Of a stretch of DNA of 64,000 bases, positions 17,542-32,145 are shown one piece after another. The stretch is from Streptomyces ochraceiscleroticus (GTDB taxonomy: Bacteria; Actinomycetota; Actinomycetes; Streptomycetales; Streptomycetaceae). Positions within the stretch are counted from its first letter, which is position 1, and each line of letters starts with the position of its first letter. The translations under genes were made by a program, and so were the position numbers. The stretch spans positions 124,001 through 188,000 of the forward strand of contig NZ_JOAX01000002.1 of the NCBI RefSeq assembly GCF_000720485.1, in the 5' to 3' direction. The notes under the pieces are model-generated. The model saw nothing but the letters and a program-made list of their open reading frames with translations. It did not search any database and was not told the origin of the DNA.

Positions 17542-17724
17542 ACCTGCATCGTCGCAGACCGGCCGGGCGCCCGGCACGGCGGTTTGTCCCGGCGGGCCCG
17601 GGGGTTTCCGTTCGACGCCCGGCCGCCGAGCACGTACACTCGACCACCGTTGGCTCCCCGACGGGTCGTCGGCGGCCGCGCACACAGTGCACCGGTCGCA
17701 TGCTGTAGGTTGGGGAAACCACAA

Positions 17725-17797
17725 AGGGTCGTAGCTCAATTGGTAGAGCACTGGTCTCCAAAACCAGCGGTTGGGGGTTCAAGTCCCTCCGGCCCTG
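17725..17797 (+). tRNA. tRNA-Trp (CCA)
   Basis: 73-nt tRNA. Acceptor AGGGTCG (17725-17731) pairs with CGGCCCT (17790-17796), with G17797 as discriminator. Anticodon stem-loop is CTGGT-CTCCAAA-ACCAG (anticodon CCA) and the T loop is TTCAAGT. A TAGGTT -10-like box (17706-17711) lies just upstream. tRNA-Trp directly before secE is the usual actinobacterial arrangement. Confidence 0.97.
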
Positions 17798-17908
17798 CTA
17801 CACGCACTTGATTCACCAGGGTGCGTGCACGCGTACGTAAGGCAATGCACCGCCGTGCGGGCTCTACCGGGCGCGGCACGGCCACGACCCGGATTCAGGT
17901 GAGGACGA

Positions 17909-18202
17909 GTGACGGACGCCCTGGGCTCCATCGACATGCCTGAGCGTGGCCGTTCCGATGACGACGCGACCGAGTCCAAGAAGCCCCGCCGTGGCGGAAA
18001 GCGCGGCAAGAAGGGCCCCCTCGCGCGGCTCGCACTGTTCTACCGCCAGATCATCGCGGAACTCCGCAAGGTCGTCTGGCCGACGCGGAATCAGCTTTCG
18101 ACGTACACCACCGTGGTGATCGTCTTCGTAGTCATCGTCATCGGTCTCGTAACCGTGATTGACTTGGGAATCAAGGAAGTCGTCGATTACGTCTTCGCCT
18201 GA
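17909..18202 (+). CDS. secE: preprotein translocase subunit SecE
   Basis: 97 residues: a charged, Lys/Arg-rich N-terminal half, the conserved amphipathic block LFYRQIIAELRKVVWPTRNQL, and a single transmembrane helix (TTVVIVFVVIVIGLVTVID). SecE clamps SecY in the membrane translocon. GTG at 17909 has GAGGAC upstream. It precedes nusG by 73 bases in the standard secE-nusG unit. Confidence 0.96.
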   Translation: MTDALGSIDMPERGRSDDDATESKKPRRGGKRGKKGPLARLALFYRQIIAELRKVVWPTRNQLSTYTTVVIVFVVIVIGLVTVIDLGIKEVVDYVFA

Positions 18203-18275
18203 TCCCGCGATGGGCGCCTGAAGCGGGCGCCCGTTCGCATGTTCAACCCCTTGAAGCCAGGAAGAAGCAGCCACA

Positions 18276-19136
18276 GTGTCTGACCCGAACCTGAACGAGC
18301 CCGCCGAGCCCGTCGCGGCGGCAGCGGCCGACGTCGACGCGGCGGCTACGGCCGAGGTCGAGGGCGACGACACCCCGCAGGAGATCGTCGAGGGCGCCGA
18401 CGCCATCGACGAGCTCGACGCGGAGGACGCTGCCGCCGGCGAGCCCGCCGAGGAAGCCGCGGTGCGTACCGAGTCCGCCGAGGAGGCCGAAGAGGCCGCC
18501 GAGGAGGACGCGGAGCCCGTCGACCCGATCGCGGCGCTGCGCGAGGAGCTGCGCGGCCTGCCCGGCGAGTGGTACGTCATCCACACCTACGCGGGCTACG
18601 AGAAGCGCGTGAAGGCCAACCTGGAGCAGCGCGCCGTCTCGCTCAACGTCGAGGACTTCATCTACCAGGCCGAGGTGCCCGAGGAAGAGATCGTCCAGAT
18701 CAAGAACGGCGAGCGGAAGAACGTCCGTCAGAACAAGCTCCCGGGCTACGTGCTCGTGCGCATGGACCTGACGAACGAGTCCTGGGGCGTCGTCCGCAAC
18801 ACCCCGGGCGTCACCGGCTTCGTGGGCAACGCCTACGACCCGTACCCGCTCACGCTGGACGAGATCGTCAAGATGCTCGCCCCGGAGGCCGAGGAGAAGG
18901 CCGCCAAGGAGGCCGCCGAGGCCGAGGGCAAGCCGGCGCCGTCGCGTAAGGTCGAGGTCCAGGTGCTGGACTTCGAGGTGGGCGACTCGGTCACCGTCAC
19001 CGACGGCCCGTTCGCCACGCTGCAGGCCACGATCAACGAGATCAACGCCGACTCGAAGAAGGTCAAGGGCCTCGTCGAGATCTTCGGCCGCGAGACCCCG
19101 GTCGAGCTGAGCTTCGACCAGATCCAGAAGAACTGA
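18276..19136 (+). CDS. nusG: transcription termination/antitermination protein NusG
   Basis: 286 residues, against about 180 in E. coli. The extra length is an acidic N-terminal extension of roughly 90 residues (many Glu, Asp, Ala), common in Streptomyces NusG. The NGN domain begins at [19 protein letters not shown] and the KOW domain is [18 protein letters not shown] short Glu/Ala/Lys-rich linker lies between them. NusG binds the RNA polymerase clamp; ribosome coupling goes through the KOW domain. A strong terminator follows. Confidence 0.96.
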   Translation: MSDPNLNEPAEPVAAAAADVDAAATAEVEGDDTPQEIVEGADAIDELDAEDAAAGEPAEEAAVRTESAEEAEEAAEEDAEPVDPIAALREELRGLPGEWYVIHTYAGYEKRVKANLEQRAVSLNVEDFIYQAEVPEEEIVQIKNGERKNVRQNKLPGYVLVRMDLTNESWGVVRNTPGVTGFVGNAYDPYPLTLDEIVKMLAPEAEEKAAKEAAEAEGKPAPSRKVEVQVLDFEVGDSVTVTDGPFATLQATINEINADSKKVKGLVEIFGRETPVELSFDQIQKN

Positions 19137-19159
19137 CGGTTCTCCTGGAACAGCCGCTT

Positions 19160-19209
19160 CCGAGCAGGTCAGGCAGGTCCTCACGGGCCGCCTGACCTGC
19201 TCGGTTTTT
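19160..19209 (+). terminator. strong intrinsic terminator after nusG
   Basis: A perfect 15-bp stem (19160-19174 with 19190-19204) with a 15-base loop is followed at once by TTTTT (19205-19209). This is the most canonical Rho-independent terminator in the window and separates secE-nusG from rplK-rplA. Confidence 0.95.
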
Positions 19210-19235
19210 GGCCGCACCTCTATACCCGTTATCGT
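19207..19235 (+). promoter_or_regulatory. candidate rplK promoter
   Basis: TTTGGC (19207-19212) and TATCGT (19230-19235) are spaced by 17 bases, directly abutting the nusG terminator. This would give a leader of about 120 bases for rplK. In other bacteria the rplKA mRNA leader carries the L1 autoregulatory site. Confidence 0.4.
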
Positions 19236-19364
19236 TGTGCGGTATGCCTGCATCCGGATGACCGGATGGCATGGCGAAACACCTCTCACAGCCGCGTGAG
19301 CCGAAGGGGACGCCGGATCTGGTCCCCCGGGGGCGAGCGCGGAATACCAGGACCCGGAGAGAGC

Positions 19365-19799
19365 ATGCCTCCCAAGAAGAAGAAGGTCACGGGGCTCATC
19401 AAGCTCCAGATCCAGGCCGGTGCCGCGAACCCGGCTCCGCCGGTCGGCCCCGCGCTGGGTCAGCACGGCGTCAACATCATGGAGTTCTGCAAGGCCTACA
19501 ACGCCGCGACCGAGTCGCAGCGCGGTTGGGTCATCCCGGTGGAGATCACGGTCTACGAGGACCGTTCCTTCACCTTCATCACGAAGACCCCGCCGGCCTC
19601 CAAGATGATCCTGAAGGCCGCGGGCGTGGAGAAGGGCTCCGGCGAGCCGCACAAGACCAAGGTCGCCAAGATCACGGCCGACCAGGTCCGCGAGATCGCC
19701 ACCACCAAGATGCCCGACCTGAACGCCAACGACCTGGACGCCGCGTCGAAGATCATCGCCGGCACCGCCCGTTCCATGGGCATCACGGTCGAGGGCTGA
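19365..19799 (+). CDS. rplK: 50S ribosomal protein L11
   Basis: 144 residues. The N-terminal domain [19 protein letters not shown] and the [19 protein letters not shown] block bind the thiostrepton region of 23S rRNA with L10; the C-terminal domain has [11 protein letters not shown]. Start at ATG 19365 after GGAGAG; the in-frame extension upstream is not L11-like. Pairs with rplA as the L11 operon. L11 is needed for the RelA-mediated stringent response. Confidence 0.97.
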
Positions 19800-19905
19800 T
19801 CGAGCCTCGTAAGGCCAACGTGGCAGGGCCAGGCGCTGGCCCGGACCACGACTCCACCTGCCAGGCGGCACGAGCCGCATGGCGTAACTGCATTCAGGAG
19901 CAGCA

Positions 19906-20628
19906 GTGAAGCGCAGCAAGACTCTTCGCAACGCGGACGCGAAGATCGACCGGGAGCGTCTGTACGCCCCGCTCGAGGCCGTCCGTCTCGCCAAGGACAC
20001 CTCCTCGGCCAAGTTCGACGCGACCGTCGAGGTTGCCATGCGTCTGGGCGTCGACCCGCGCAAGGCCGACCAGATGGTCCGTGGCACCGTGAACCTCCCG
20101 CACGGCACCGGTAAGACCGCCCGGGTCCTGGTCTTCGCGACCGGCGACCGTGCTGCGGCCGCGGAAGCCGCCGGCGCCGACATCGTCGGCGCGGACGAGC
20201 TGATCGACGAGGTCTCCAAGGGCCGCCTGGACTTCGACGCCGTCGTCGCCACCCCGGACCTCATGGGCAAGGTCGGCCGCCTCGGCCGCGTGCTCGGTCC
20301 CCGTGGTCTGATGCCGAACCCGAAGACCGGCACCGTCACCCCGGATGTCGCCAAGGCTGTCACCGACATCAAGGGCGGCAAGATCGAGTTCCGCGTGGAC
20401 AAGCACGCGAACCTCCACTTCATCATCGGCAAGGTGTCCTTCGACGACACCAAGCTGGTGGAGAACTACGCCGCGGCGCTCGAGGAGATCAACCGCCTCA
20501 AGCCGTCCGCCGCCAAGGGCCGGTACATCAAGAAGGCCACCATCACCACCACGATGGGCCCCGGCGTTCCGCTGGACGCCAACCGCACCCGCAACCTCCT
20601 CGTCGAGGAGGACCCGGCCGCGGTCTGA
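19906..20628 (+). CDS. rplA: 50S ribosomal protein L1
   Basis: 240 residues beginning [20 protein letters not shown] from a GTG with AGGAG 5 bases upstream. Signature [20 protein letters not shown] and the [15 protein letters not shown] tail are intact. L1 forms the ribosomal stalk at the E site and usually represses its own operon by binding the rplK leader. It is 106 bases downstream of rplK and is followed by a very strong terminator. Confidence 0.97.
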   Translation: MKRSKTLRNADAKIDRERLYAPLEAVRLAKDTSSAKFDATVEVAMRLGVDPRKADQMVRGTVNLPHGTGKTARVLVFATGDRAAAAEAAGADIVGADELIDEVSKGRLDFDAVVATPDLMGKVGRLGRVLGPRGLMPNPKTGTVTPDVAKAVTDIKGGKIEFRVDKHANLHFIIGKVSFDDTKLVENYAAALEEINRLKPSAAKGRYIKKATITTTMGPGVPLDANRTRNLLVEEDPAAV

Positions 20629-20652
20629 GCCTGACGGCTCGCGCGTACGCGT

Positions 20653-20698
20653 GAGGCCGGGCCCCGCACCGAACTTCGGTGCGGGGCCCGGCCTCTTT
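20653..20698 (+). terminator. strong intrinsic terminator after rplA
   Basis: A 21-base arm (20653-20673) pairs with 20675-20695 to give a very long GC-rich hairpin, closed in practice by a small loop around GAACTTC, and is followed by TTT. It isolates the rplKA unit from rplJL. Confidence 0.93.
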
Positions 20699-20797
20699 GT
20701 GTCGCCCTGTACGGCCCTGAAGGGGCCATTCCGGCTCTCCGGGGCCGGCGCCCGGCCGGAGCAGCGGCGCGCGGCCGTACGGCCGTCCTGCGGCGAT

Positions 20798-20827
20798 TTG
20801 CCTGCGCGCTCCTGGTTCGCGTACCGT
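20798..20827 (+). promoter_or_regulatory. promoter of rplJ-rplL
   Basis: TTGCCT (20798-20803) and TACCGT (20822-20827) with an 18-base spacer. Predicted start near 20833 gives a leader of about 218 bases before rplJ, long enough to hold the attenuator-like hairpin at 20967-20993. Confidence 0.6.
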
Positions 20828-21050
20828 AACGGAGAAGCCAAAGACCGCTGGTTGTCTCTGTGCGCCCGTCCGGGTGTGCGGTGGCCGAAGGATCCGCTAG
20901 CTGCGGACGGCCTGCGCAGGTGAATGAGGAGTAACTCCCGGAACGGTTTCCGTGCCCGGTCGAGTCACGCCCCGTGCGCCTGCGCCGGGGCGTTTGTTTT
21001 GCCCAGCCCCTTCTGCGCGGTCCTCATCACCCGGAAGGAGGCCGAGGCTC
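20828..21050 (+). ncRNA. rplJ leader (candidate L10-responsive leader RNA)
   Basis: The untranslated stretch before rplJ contains several GC-rich stems and, at 20967-20993, an ACGCCCCG/CGGGGCGT hairpin followed by TTGTTTT, which looks like an intrinsic attenuator 58 bases before the rplJ ATG. rplJ leaders in other bacteria bind the L10-L12 complex, so a feedback role is reasonable. I could not fold it or match it to a covariance model. Confidence 0.55.
20967..21000 (+). terminator. attenuator-like terminator in rplJ leader
   Basis: ACGCCCCG (20967-20974) pairs with CGGGGCGT (20986-20993), loop TGCGCCTGCGC, then TTGTTTT (20994-21000). It lies downstream of the only good promoter for rplJ, so polymerase must read through it to express rplJL. 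Confidence 0.65.
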
Positions 21051-21578
21051 ATGGCAAGTCCTGACAAGGTCGCAGCTGTCGAGGAGATCACGGACAAGTT
21101 CCGTAACTCCAACGCCGCTGTCGTCACCGCGTACACCGGACTTACTGTCGCGCAGATCAAGGATCTGCGTCGTTCGCTCGGTGACAACGCTCAGTACCGT
21201 GTGGTGAAGAACACGCTGACCAAGATCGCGGCCCAGGAGGCCGGGATCTCCGTGCTGGACGAGCACCTCGTGGGCTCGACGGCCGTCGCCTTCGTGACCG
21301 GTGACCCGGTCGAGGCGGCGAAGGGTCTTCGTGACTTCGCCAAGGAGAACCAGAACCTCGTCATCAAGGGCGGTGTCTTCGAAGGGAAGGCACTCTCCGC
21401 TGACGACATCAAGAAGCTTGCGGACCTTGAGTCCCGCGAGGTTCTGCTCGCCAAGCTGGCGGGTGGCATGAAGGCGTCCATGGCCAAGGCCGCGGCGACC
21501 TTCCAGGCCCCGCTCACGAAGTTCGCCCGCACCGCGGACGCGCTTCGCAGCAAGGCCGAGCAGGGCGGTGCCGAGTAA
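21051..21578 (+). CDS. rplJ: 50S ribosomal protein L10
   Basis: 175 residues starting [20 protein letters not shown], with the conserved [16 protein letters not shown] and [12 protein letters not shown] blocks. The C-terminal helix that carries L7/L12 dimers is present, ending in an Ala/Lys-rich tail. L10 anchors the stalk and is the probable feedback repressor of this operon. ATG at 21051 has GGAAGGAGG upstream. The reading frame extends further upstream, but into the leader RNA. Confidence 0.96.
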   Translation: MASPDKVAAVEEITDKFRNSNAAVVTAYTGLTVAQIKDLRRSLGDNAQYRVVKNTLTKIAAQEAGISVLDEHLVGSTAVAFVTGDPVEAAKGLRDFAKENQNLVIKGGVFEGKALSADDIKKLADLESREVLLAKLAGGMKASMAKAAATFQAPLTKFARTADALRSKAEQGGAE

Positions 21579-21701
21579 TTCGGCTCGCACATTGGCAGCT
21601 CTTGCCTAGGCATGCCTAGGCAGGGAGGCCACAGCGGGCCAAACGTACGCCCGCCGACATGTACATCCGGCACCAGCCGATTTAGTGGAAGGACCGCCAC
21701 C

Positions 21702-22088
21702 ATGGCGAAGCTCAGCCAGGAAGACCTGCTCGCGCAGTTCGAGGAGATGACCCTCATCGAGCTCTCCGAGTTCGTGAAGGCCTTCGAGGAGAAGTTCGAC
21801 GTCGAGGCTGCCGCCCCGGTCGCCGTTGCCGCCGCCGGCGCCCCGGGTGCCCCGGCCGCCGAGGCCGCTGAGGAGCAGGACGAGTTCGACGTCATCCTCA
21901 CCGGTGCGGGCGACAAGAAGATCCAGGTCATTAAGGTCGTGCGTGAGCTGACCTCCCTGGGTCTGAAGGAGGCCAAGGACCTCGTGGACGGCACCCCGAA
22001 GCCGGTCCTCGAGAAGGTCGCCAAGGACGCCGCTGACAAGGCCAAGGAGGCCCTCGAGGGCGCCGGCGCCTCGGTCGAGGTCAAGTGA
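21702..22088 (+). CDS. rplL: 50S ribosomal protein L7/L12
   Basis: 128 residues. N-terminal dimerisation domain [20 protein letters not shown], Ala-rich hinge, and the factor-binding C-terminal domain [20 protein letters not shown] and [16 protein letters not shown]. It recruits elongation factors to the ribosome. 123 bases after rplJ; ATG at 21702 follows GGAAGGA. A 14-bp perfect hairpin lies in the long gap before rpoB. Confidence 0.97.
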   Translation: MAKLSQEDLLAQFEEMTLIELSEFVKAFEEKFDVEAAAPVAVAAAGAPGAPAAEAAEEQDEFDVILTGAGDKKIQVIKVVRELTSLGLKEAKDLVDGTPKPVLEKVAKDAADKAKEALEGAGASVEVK

Positions 22089-22147
22089 CCTCTGTCAGTC
22101 GCTGACTGAACACCTCCGGGATCCCGGGCTTCGCCTGGTCCCGTGCC

Positions 22148-22179
22148 AAGGGCGATCACCCATGCGGGTGATCGCCCTT
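22148..22179 (+). terminator. hairpin between rplL and rpoB
   Basis: AAGGGCGATCACCC (22148-22161) pairs perfectly with its complement (22166-22179) around an ATGC loop, 60 bases after rplL. It can act as a partial terminator or RNase III processing site, which would set the known imbalance between L7/L12 and RNA polymerase subunit levels. Confidence 0.75.
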
Positions 22180-22702
22180 CGGCGTTCCGATGTCCTTGCC
22201 GGGTTGCCGCGCACTCCCGTGCGAGTATGGTGATCTTCGTTGTCCGGCCGTGCGCCTCGTGACGATCTCCCTGGGGTGGGGGGCCTTGACGAACAGCACG
22301 CGGCGCGCAATTCTCAGGACGCGACGTCAGAAGCGATCCGGAGTCCGAGGCATGGATCGCCGACGAAGAGGGCAGTATCGATGTGCGCCCAGGGGCGCAC
22401 GGCATGCAGCAGGCGCTTGAGCGTGAAGAACTACAACGAGGGGTACCCCTGCTAGAGGGAGCCTTCCGGAGGAGAGATTGGGTGCAGAGCCGGTCTCCGA
22501 AAACCCGGTCTGGACATCAGTGTGCCGAGTGGCTACACTGACCCTTTGCGCTGCCTGTTAGCTGCTCCCTGCCCGTCACCAGGGGCATACCCACCTCTCA
22601 GCACTGCGGACGTCACCTCCCTGACCAGGGATTTCTTCCGTTGTGTGCGGACGTGGGACCGGTACGCGCGTAGTGAGTCCGAGCCCTCGGAAGGACCCCC
22701 TC
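22180..22702 (+). other. rplL-rpoB intergenic control region
   Basis: About 520 bases without a supported gene. Besides the promoter at 22511-22539 it holds a weaker promoter-like pair, TTGACG (22286-22291) and AATTCT (22309-22314), the hairpin GTGCGCC-CAGG-GGCGCAC (22383-22400), and the 12-bp palindrome AGGGGTACCCCT (22439-22450). Several short open frames cross it, but none has coding character or a recognisable product. Confidence 0.6.
22511..22539 (+). promoter_or_regulatory. rpoB promoter
   Basis: TGGACA (22511-22516) and TACACT (22534-22539) with a 17-base spacer, a near-consensus Streptomyces housekeeping promoter. Predicted start near 22546, about 157 bases before the rpoB TTG. Confidence 0.65.
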
Positions 22703-26185
<3,483 letters not shown>

Positions 26186-26192
26186 CGGGTCT

Positions 26193-26221
26193 GGCCGGGA
26201 CCTCCCTGTGAGGTCCCGGCC
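26193..26221 (+). terminator. hairpin between rpoB and rpoC
   Basis: GGCCGGGACCTC (26193-26204) pairs perfectly with GAGGTCCCGGCC (26210-26221), 7 bases after the rpoB stop. With no U tract and rpoC 60 bases downstream it is more likely an mRNA processing or stability element than an operon terminator. Confidence 0.5.
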
Positions 26222-26281
26222 CCACCCCGGACCCCCTCAGACCATGATTGAGACTCGACCCTGAAAGAGGGATTGACGACA

Positions 26282-30181
<3,900 letters not shown>

Positions 30182-30227
30182 GCGGTAGCCGGCGGCGGCC
30201 GGTCCCGTAAGGGCGAAAACGCGAACT

Positions 30228-30264
30228 GCAGGGCGGTCATCCTCATGTTGGGTGACCGCCCTGC
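30228..30264 (+). terminator. terminator after rpoC
   Basis: GCAGGGCGGTCA (30228-30239) is perfectly complementary to TGACCGCCCTGC (30253-30264), with a 13-base loop, 46 bases after the rpoC stop. Confidence 0.75.
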
Positions 30265-30319
30265 GGTGTGTGAGGGATGATGGGGCCATCATCGCTCCGG
30301 CCGGGGGGAGGTCTCACAG

Positions 30320-30862
30320 GTGGCGTTCGAACCGTGGCAAGGGGGCCGGCCGGCCCATCCGCCTCGTCAGATGCCCGCCATGCCCGCCATGCGCGCGGCG
30401 CACGCGGACCGGGAGCGGGCGGTCGATGTACTGAAGGCGGGGTTCGCCGAGGGGCGGCTCTCGCAGAGTGAGTACGAGGAGCGGGTGGAGCGCGCGTATC
30501 AGGCGCTGACCTACGGCGACCTGCAGTTACTGGTGGGGGACCTGCCCCAGGGGCCGGTACCGCAGCCGCCGATGCTGCTGCCGCAGCCGATGGTCCCGCC
30601 GACGTTCCTGCCGATGCCTCAGCCGCGGACCAACCCGTCCGCGACCGGCTCCATGATCTGCGGCCTGCTCACCCCGCTGACCTGGGGAGTGAGCGCGATC
30701 CCGGCGGTGATCCTGGGGCACAAGGCGCGGACGGAGATCCGGCGGAGCGGCGAGCGGGGCGACGGCATGGCGCTGACCGGCGTCGTGCTGGGCTGGCTGG
30801 CCATCGGGGGCTGGTGCCTGGTGATGCTGGTGACACTGCTGGCGTTGCTGCCGAAGACCTGA
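30320..30862 (+). CDS. DUF1707 and DUF4190 domain membrane protein
   Basis: 180 residues. The N-terminal DUF1707 module reads MRAAHADRERAVDVLKAGFA, then EGRLSQSEYEERVERAYQAL and LVGDLP; a Pro-rich linker follows; the C-terminal DUF4190-like part has two transmembrane helices (GLLTPLTWGVSAIPAVILGH, GWLAIGGWCLVMLVTLLALL). GTG at 30320 has GGGGGAGG upstream. Function unknown; DUF1707 proteins are frequent actinobacterial membrane or envelope proteins. Residue 70 is encoded by TTA (30527-30529), a codon that in Streptomyces needs the bldA tRNA. Placed between rpoC and the str operon. Confidence 0.85.
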   Translation: MAFEPWQGGRPAHPPRQMPAMPAMRAAHADRERAVDVLKAGFAEGRLSQSEYEERVERAYQALTYGDLQLLVGDLPQGPVPQPPMLLPQPMVPPTFLPMPQPRTNPSATGSMICGLLTPLTWGVSAIPAVILGHKARTEIRRSGERGDGMALTGVVLGWLAIGGWCLVMLVTLLALLPKT

Positions 30863-31014
30863 AGGGCGGGGGCGACGGTCCGCGCGGGCCGTGGGACACG
30901 CCGTGGCGCTCGGCCGTAACGGGGCCGGTGACCTTCTTCCGTCTGCGCGATGAGCGCACTACGGTGGCGGCAGCGCCGAAGGAGTCCGGCGTGTCCTACG
31001 CGTGTGCATTTGTT
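30863..31014 (+). other. intergenic region upstream of the rpsL promoter
   Basis: About 150 bases with no supported gene. It contains short GC-rich pairings (for example CGGTCC with GGGCCG near 30874-30890) that could terminate the DUF1707 transcript, but no convincing feature. Confidence 0.4.
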
Positions 31015-31043
31015 TTGACCGCAGCCCATGCGGTAGGTACGCT
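31015..31043 (+). promoter_or_regulatory. rpsL (str operon) promoter
   Basis: TTGACC (31015-31020) and TACGCT (31038-31043) with a 17-base spacer, close to consensus. Predicted start near 31050 gives a leader of about 210 bases. The same TTTTGACC -35 context recurs upstream of rplM. Confidence 0.75.
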
Positions 31044-31185
31044 CTGACCTTGTGCCTGGGGTGTCCCTGGCCTGCCGTGCGCGCATCTCCCTCAGCCTTC
31101 GGGCGGGCGGTGCCGGTGCGCACGAAGCCGGGTCTCGACACCGTAATCCGCTGCTCCTCGTCCCAGCGAGGGTTCTGCGGTATTC

Positions 31186-31214
31186 GACACACCCGACCTC
31201 GTGGGTCGGCGAAG
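31186..31214 (+). promoter_or_regulatory. 29-nt leader element shared with rpsJ (rpsL copy)
   Basis: The element starts GACACACCCGACC and ends GTGGGTCGGCGAAG. CCGACC (31193-31198) and GGTCGG (31204-31209) form a 6-bp hairpin with loop TCGTG. It differs from the rpsJ copy at 37710-37738 at only 2 of 29 bases, one of them in the loop. It ends 47 bases before the rpsL GTG, inside the predicted mRNA leader, so it probably acts as RNA. Confidence 0.7.
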
Positions 31215-31261
31215 TTCCAGGTTAGCTTTACCGAGACTGGCACACAGAAACCGGAGAAACG

Positions 31262-31633
31262 GTGCCTACGATCCAGCAGCTGGTCCGCAAGGGCCGGCAG
31301 GACAAGGTCGAGAAGAACAAGACGCCCGCACTTGAGGGTTCTCCTCAGCGCCGCGGCGTCTGCACGCGTGTTTTCACCACCACCCCGAAGAAGCCGAACT
31401 CGGCCCTGCGTAAGGTCGCGCGTGTGCGTCTGACCAGCGGCATCGAGGTCACCGCTTACATTCCGGGTGAGGGCCACAACCTCCAGGAGCACTCGATCGT
31501 GCTCGTGCGTGGCGGTCGTGTGAAGGACCTGCCGGGTGTTCGGTACAAGATCATCCGCGGCTCCCTCGACACGCAGGGCGTCAAGAACCGCAAGCAGGCT
31601 CGCAGCCGCTACGGCGCCAAGAAGGAGAAGTAA
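31262..31633 (+). CDS. rpsL: 30S ribosomal protein S12
   Basis: 123 residues, GTG start. Lys43 (TTTPKKPNS) and Lys88 (GGRVKDLPG), the two positions at which streptomycin-resistance mutations occur, are both wild type. S12 shapes the decoding centre. First gene of the str operon; the next ATG (rpsG) is two bases after its stop. Long leader with the shared 29-nt element. Confidence 0.97.
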   Translation: MPTIQQLVRKGRQDKVEKNKTPALEGSPQRRGVCTRVFTTTPKKPNSALRKVARVRLTSGIEVTAYIPGEGHNLQEHSIVLVRGGRVKDLPGVRYKIIRGSLDTQGVKNRKQARSRYGAKKEK

Positions 31634-31635
31634 GA

Positions 31636-32106
31636 ATGCCTCGTAAGGGCCCCGCCCCGAAGCGCCCGGTCATCATCGACCCGGTCTACAACTCTCCTCT
31701 GGTGACCTCCCTCATCAACAAGGTGCTGCTGAACGGAAAGCGCTCCACCGCTGAGCGCATCGTTTACGGCGCCATGGAGGGTCTGCGTGAGAAGACCGGC
31801 AACGACCCGGTCATCACGCTGAAGCGCGCGCTGGAGAACATCAAGCCGACCCTCGAGGTCAAGTCCCGCCGTGTCGGTGGCGCGACCTACCAGGTTCCGG
31901 TCGAGGTCAAGCCGGGTCGCGCGTCGACCCTGGCGCTGCGCTGGCTCGTGGGCTACTCCCGCGCCCGCCGCGAGAAGACCATGACCGAGCGCCTCATGAA
32001 CGAGCTGCTGGACGCCTCGAACGGCCTCGGCGCTTCGGTCAAGAAGCGCGAGGACACGCACAAGATGGCCGAGTCCAACAAGGCCTTCGCGCACTACCGC
32101 TGGTAG
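31636..32106 (+). CDS. rpsG: 30S ribosomal protein S7
   Basis: 156 residues beginning [20 protein letters not shown], with [20 protein letters not shown] and the [14 protein letters not shown] hairpin that contacts the 16S 3' domain. Primary binder for the head of the 30S subunit. Two bases after rpsL; its ribosome site lies in the rpsL 3' end, so the two are translationally coupled. Confidence 0.97.
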   Translation: MPRKGPAPKRPVIIDPVYNSPLVTSLINKVLLNGKRSTAERIVYGAMEGLREKTGNDPVITLKRALENIKPTLEVKSRRVGGATYQVPVEVKPGRASTLALRWLVGYSRARREKTMTERLMNELLDASNGLGASVKKREDTHKMAESNKAFAHYRW

Positions 32107-32145
32107 TCGCTACCCACATCGAGACCGAGAGAAGACGAAAGCCTT

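Noticed and set aside
31262..31633. Streptomycin-resistance change in rpsL
   Set aside because: Lys43 and Lys88 are both wild type.
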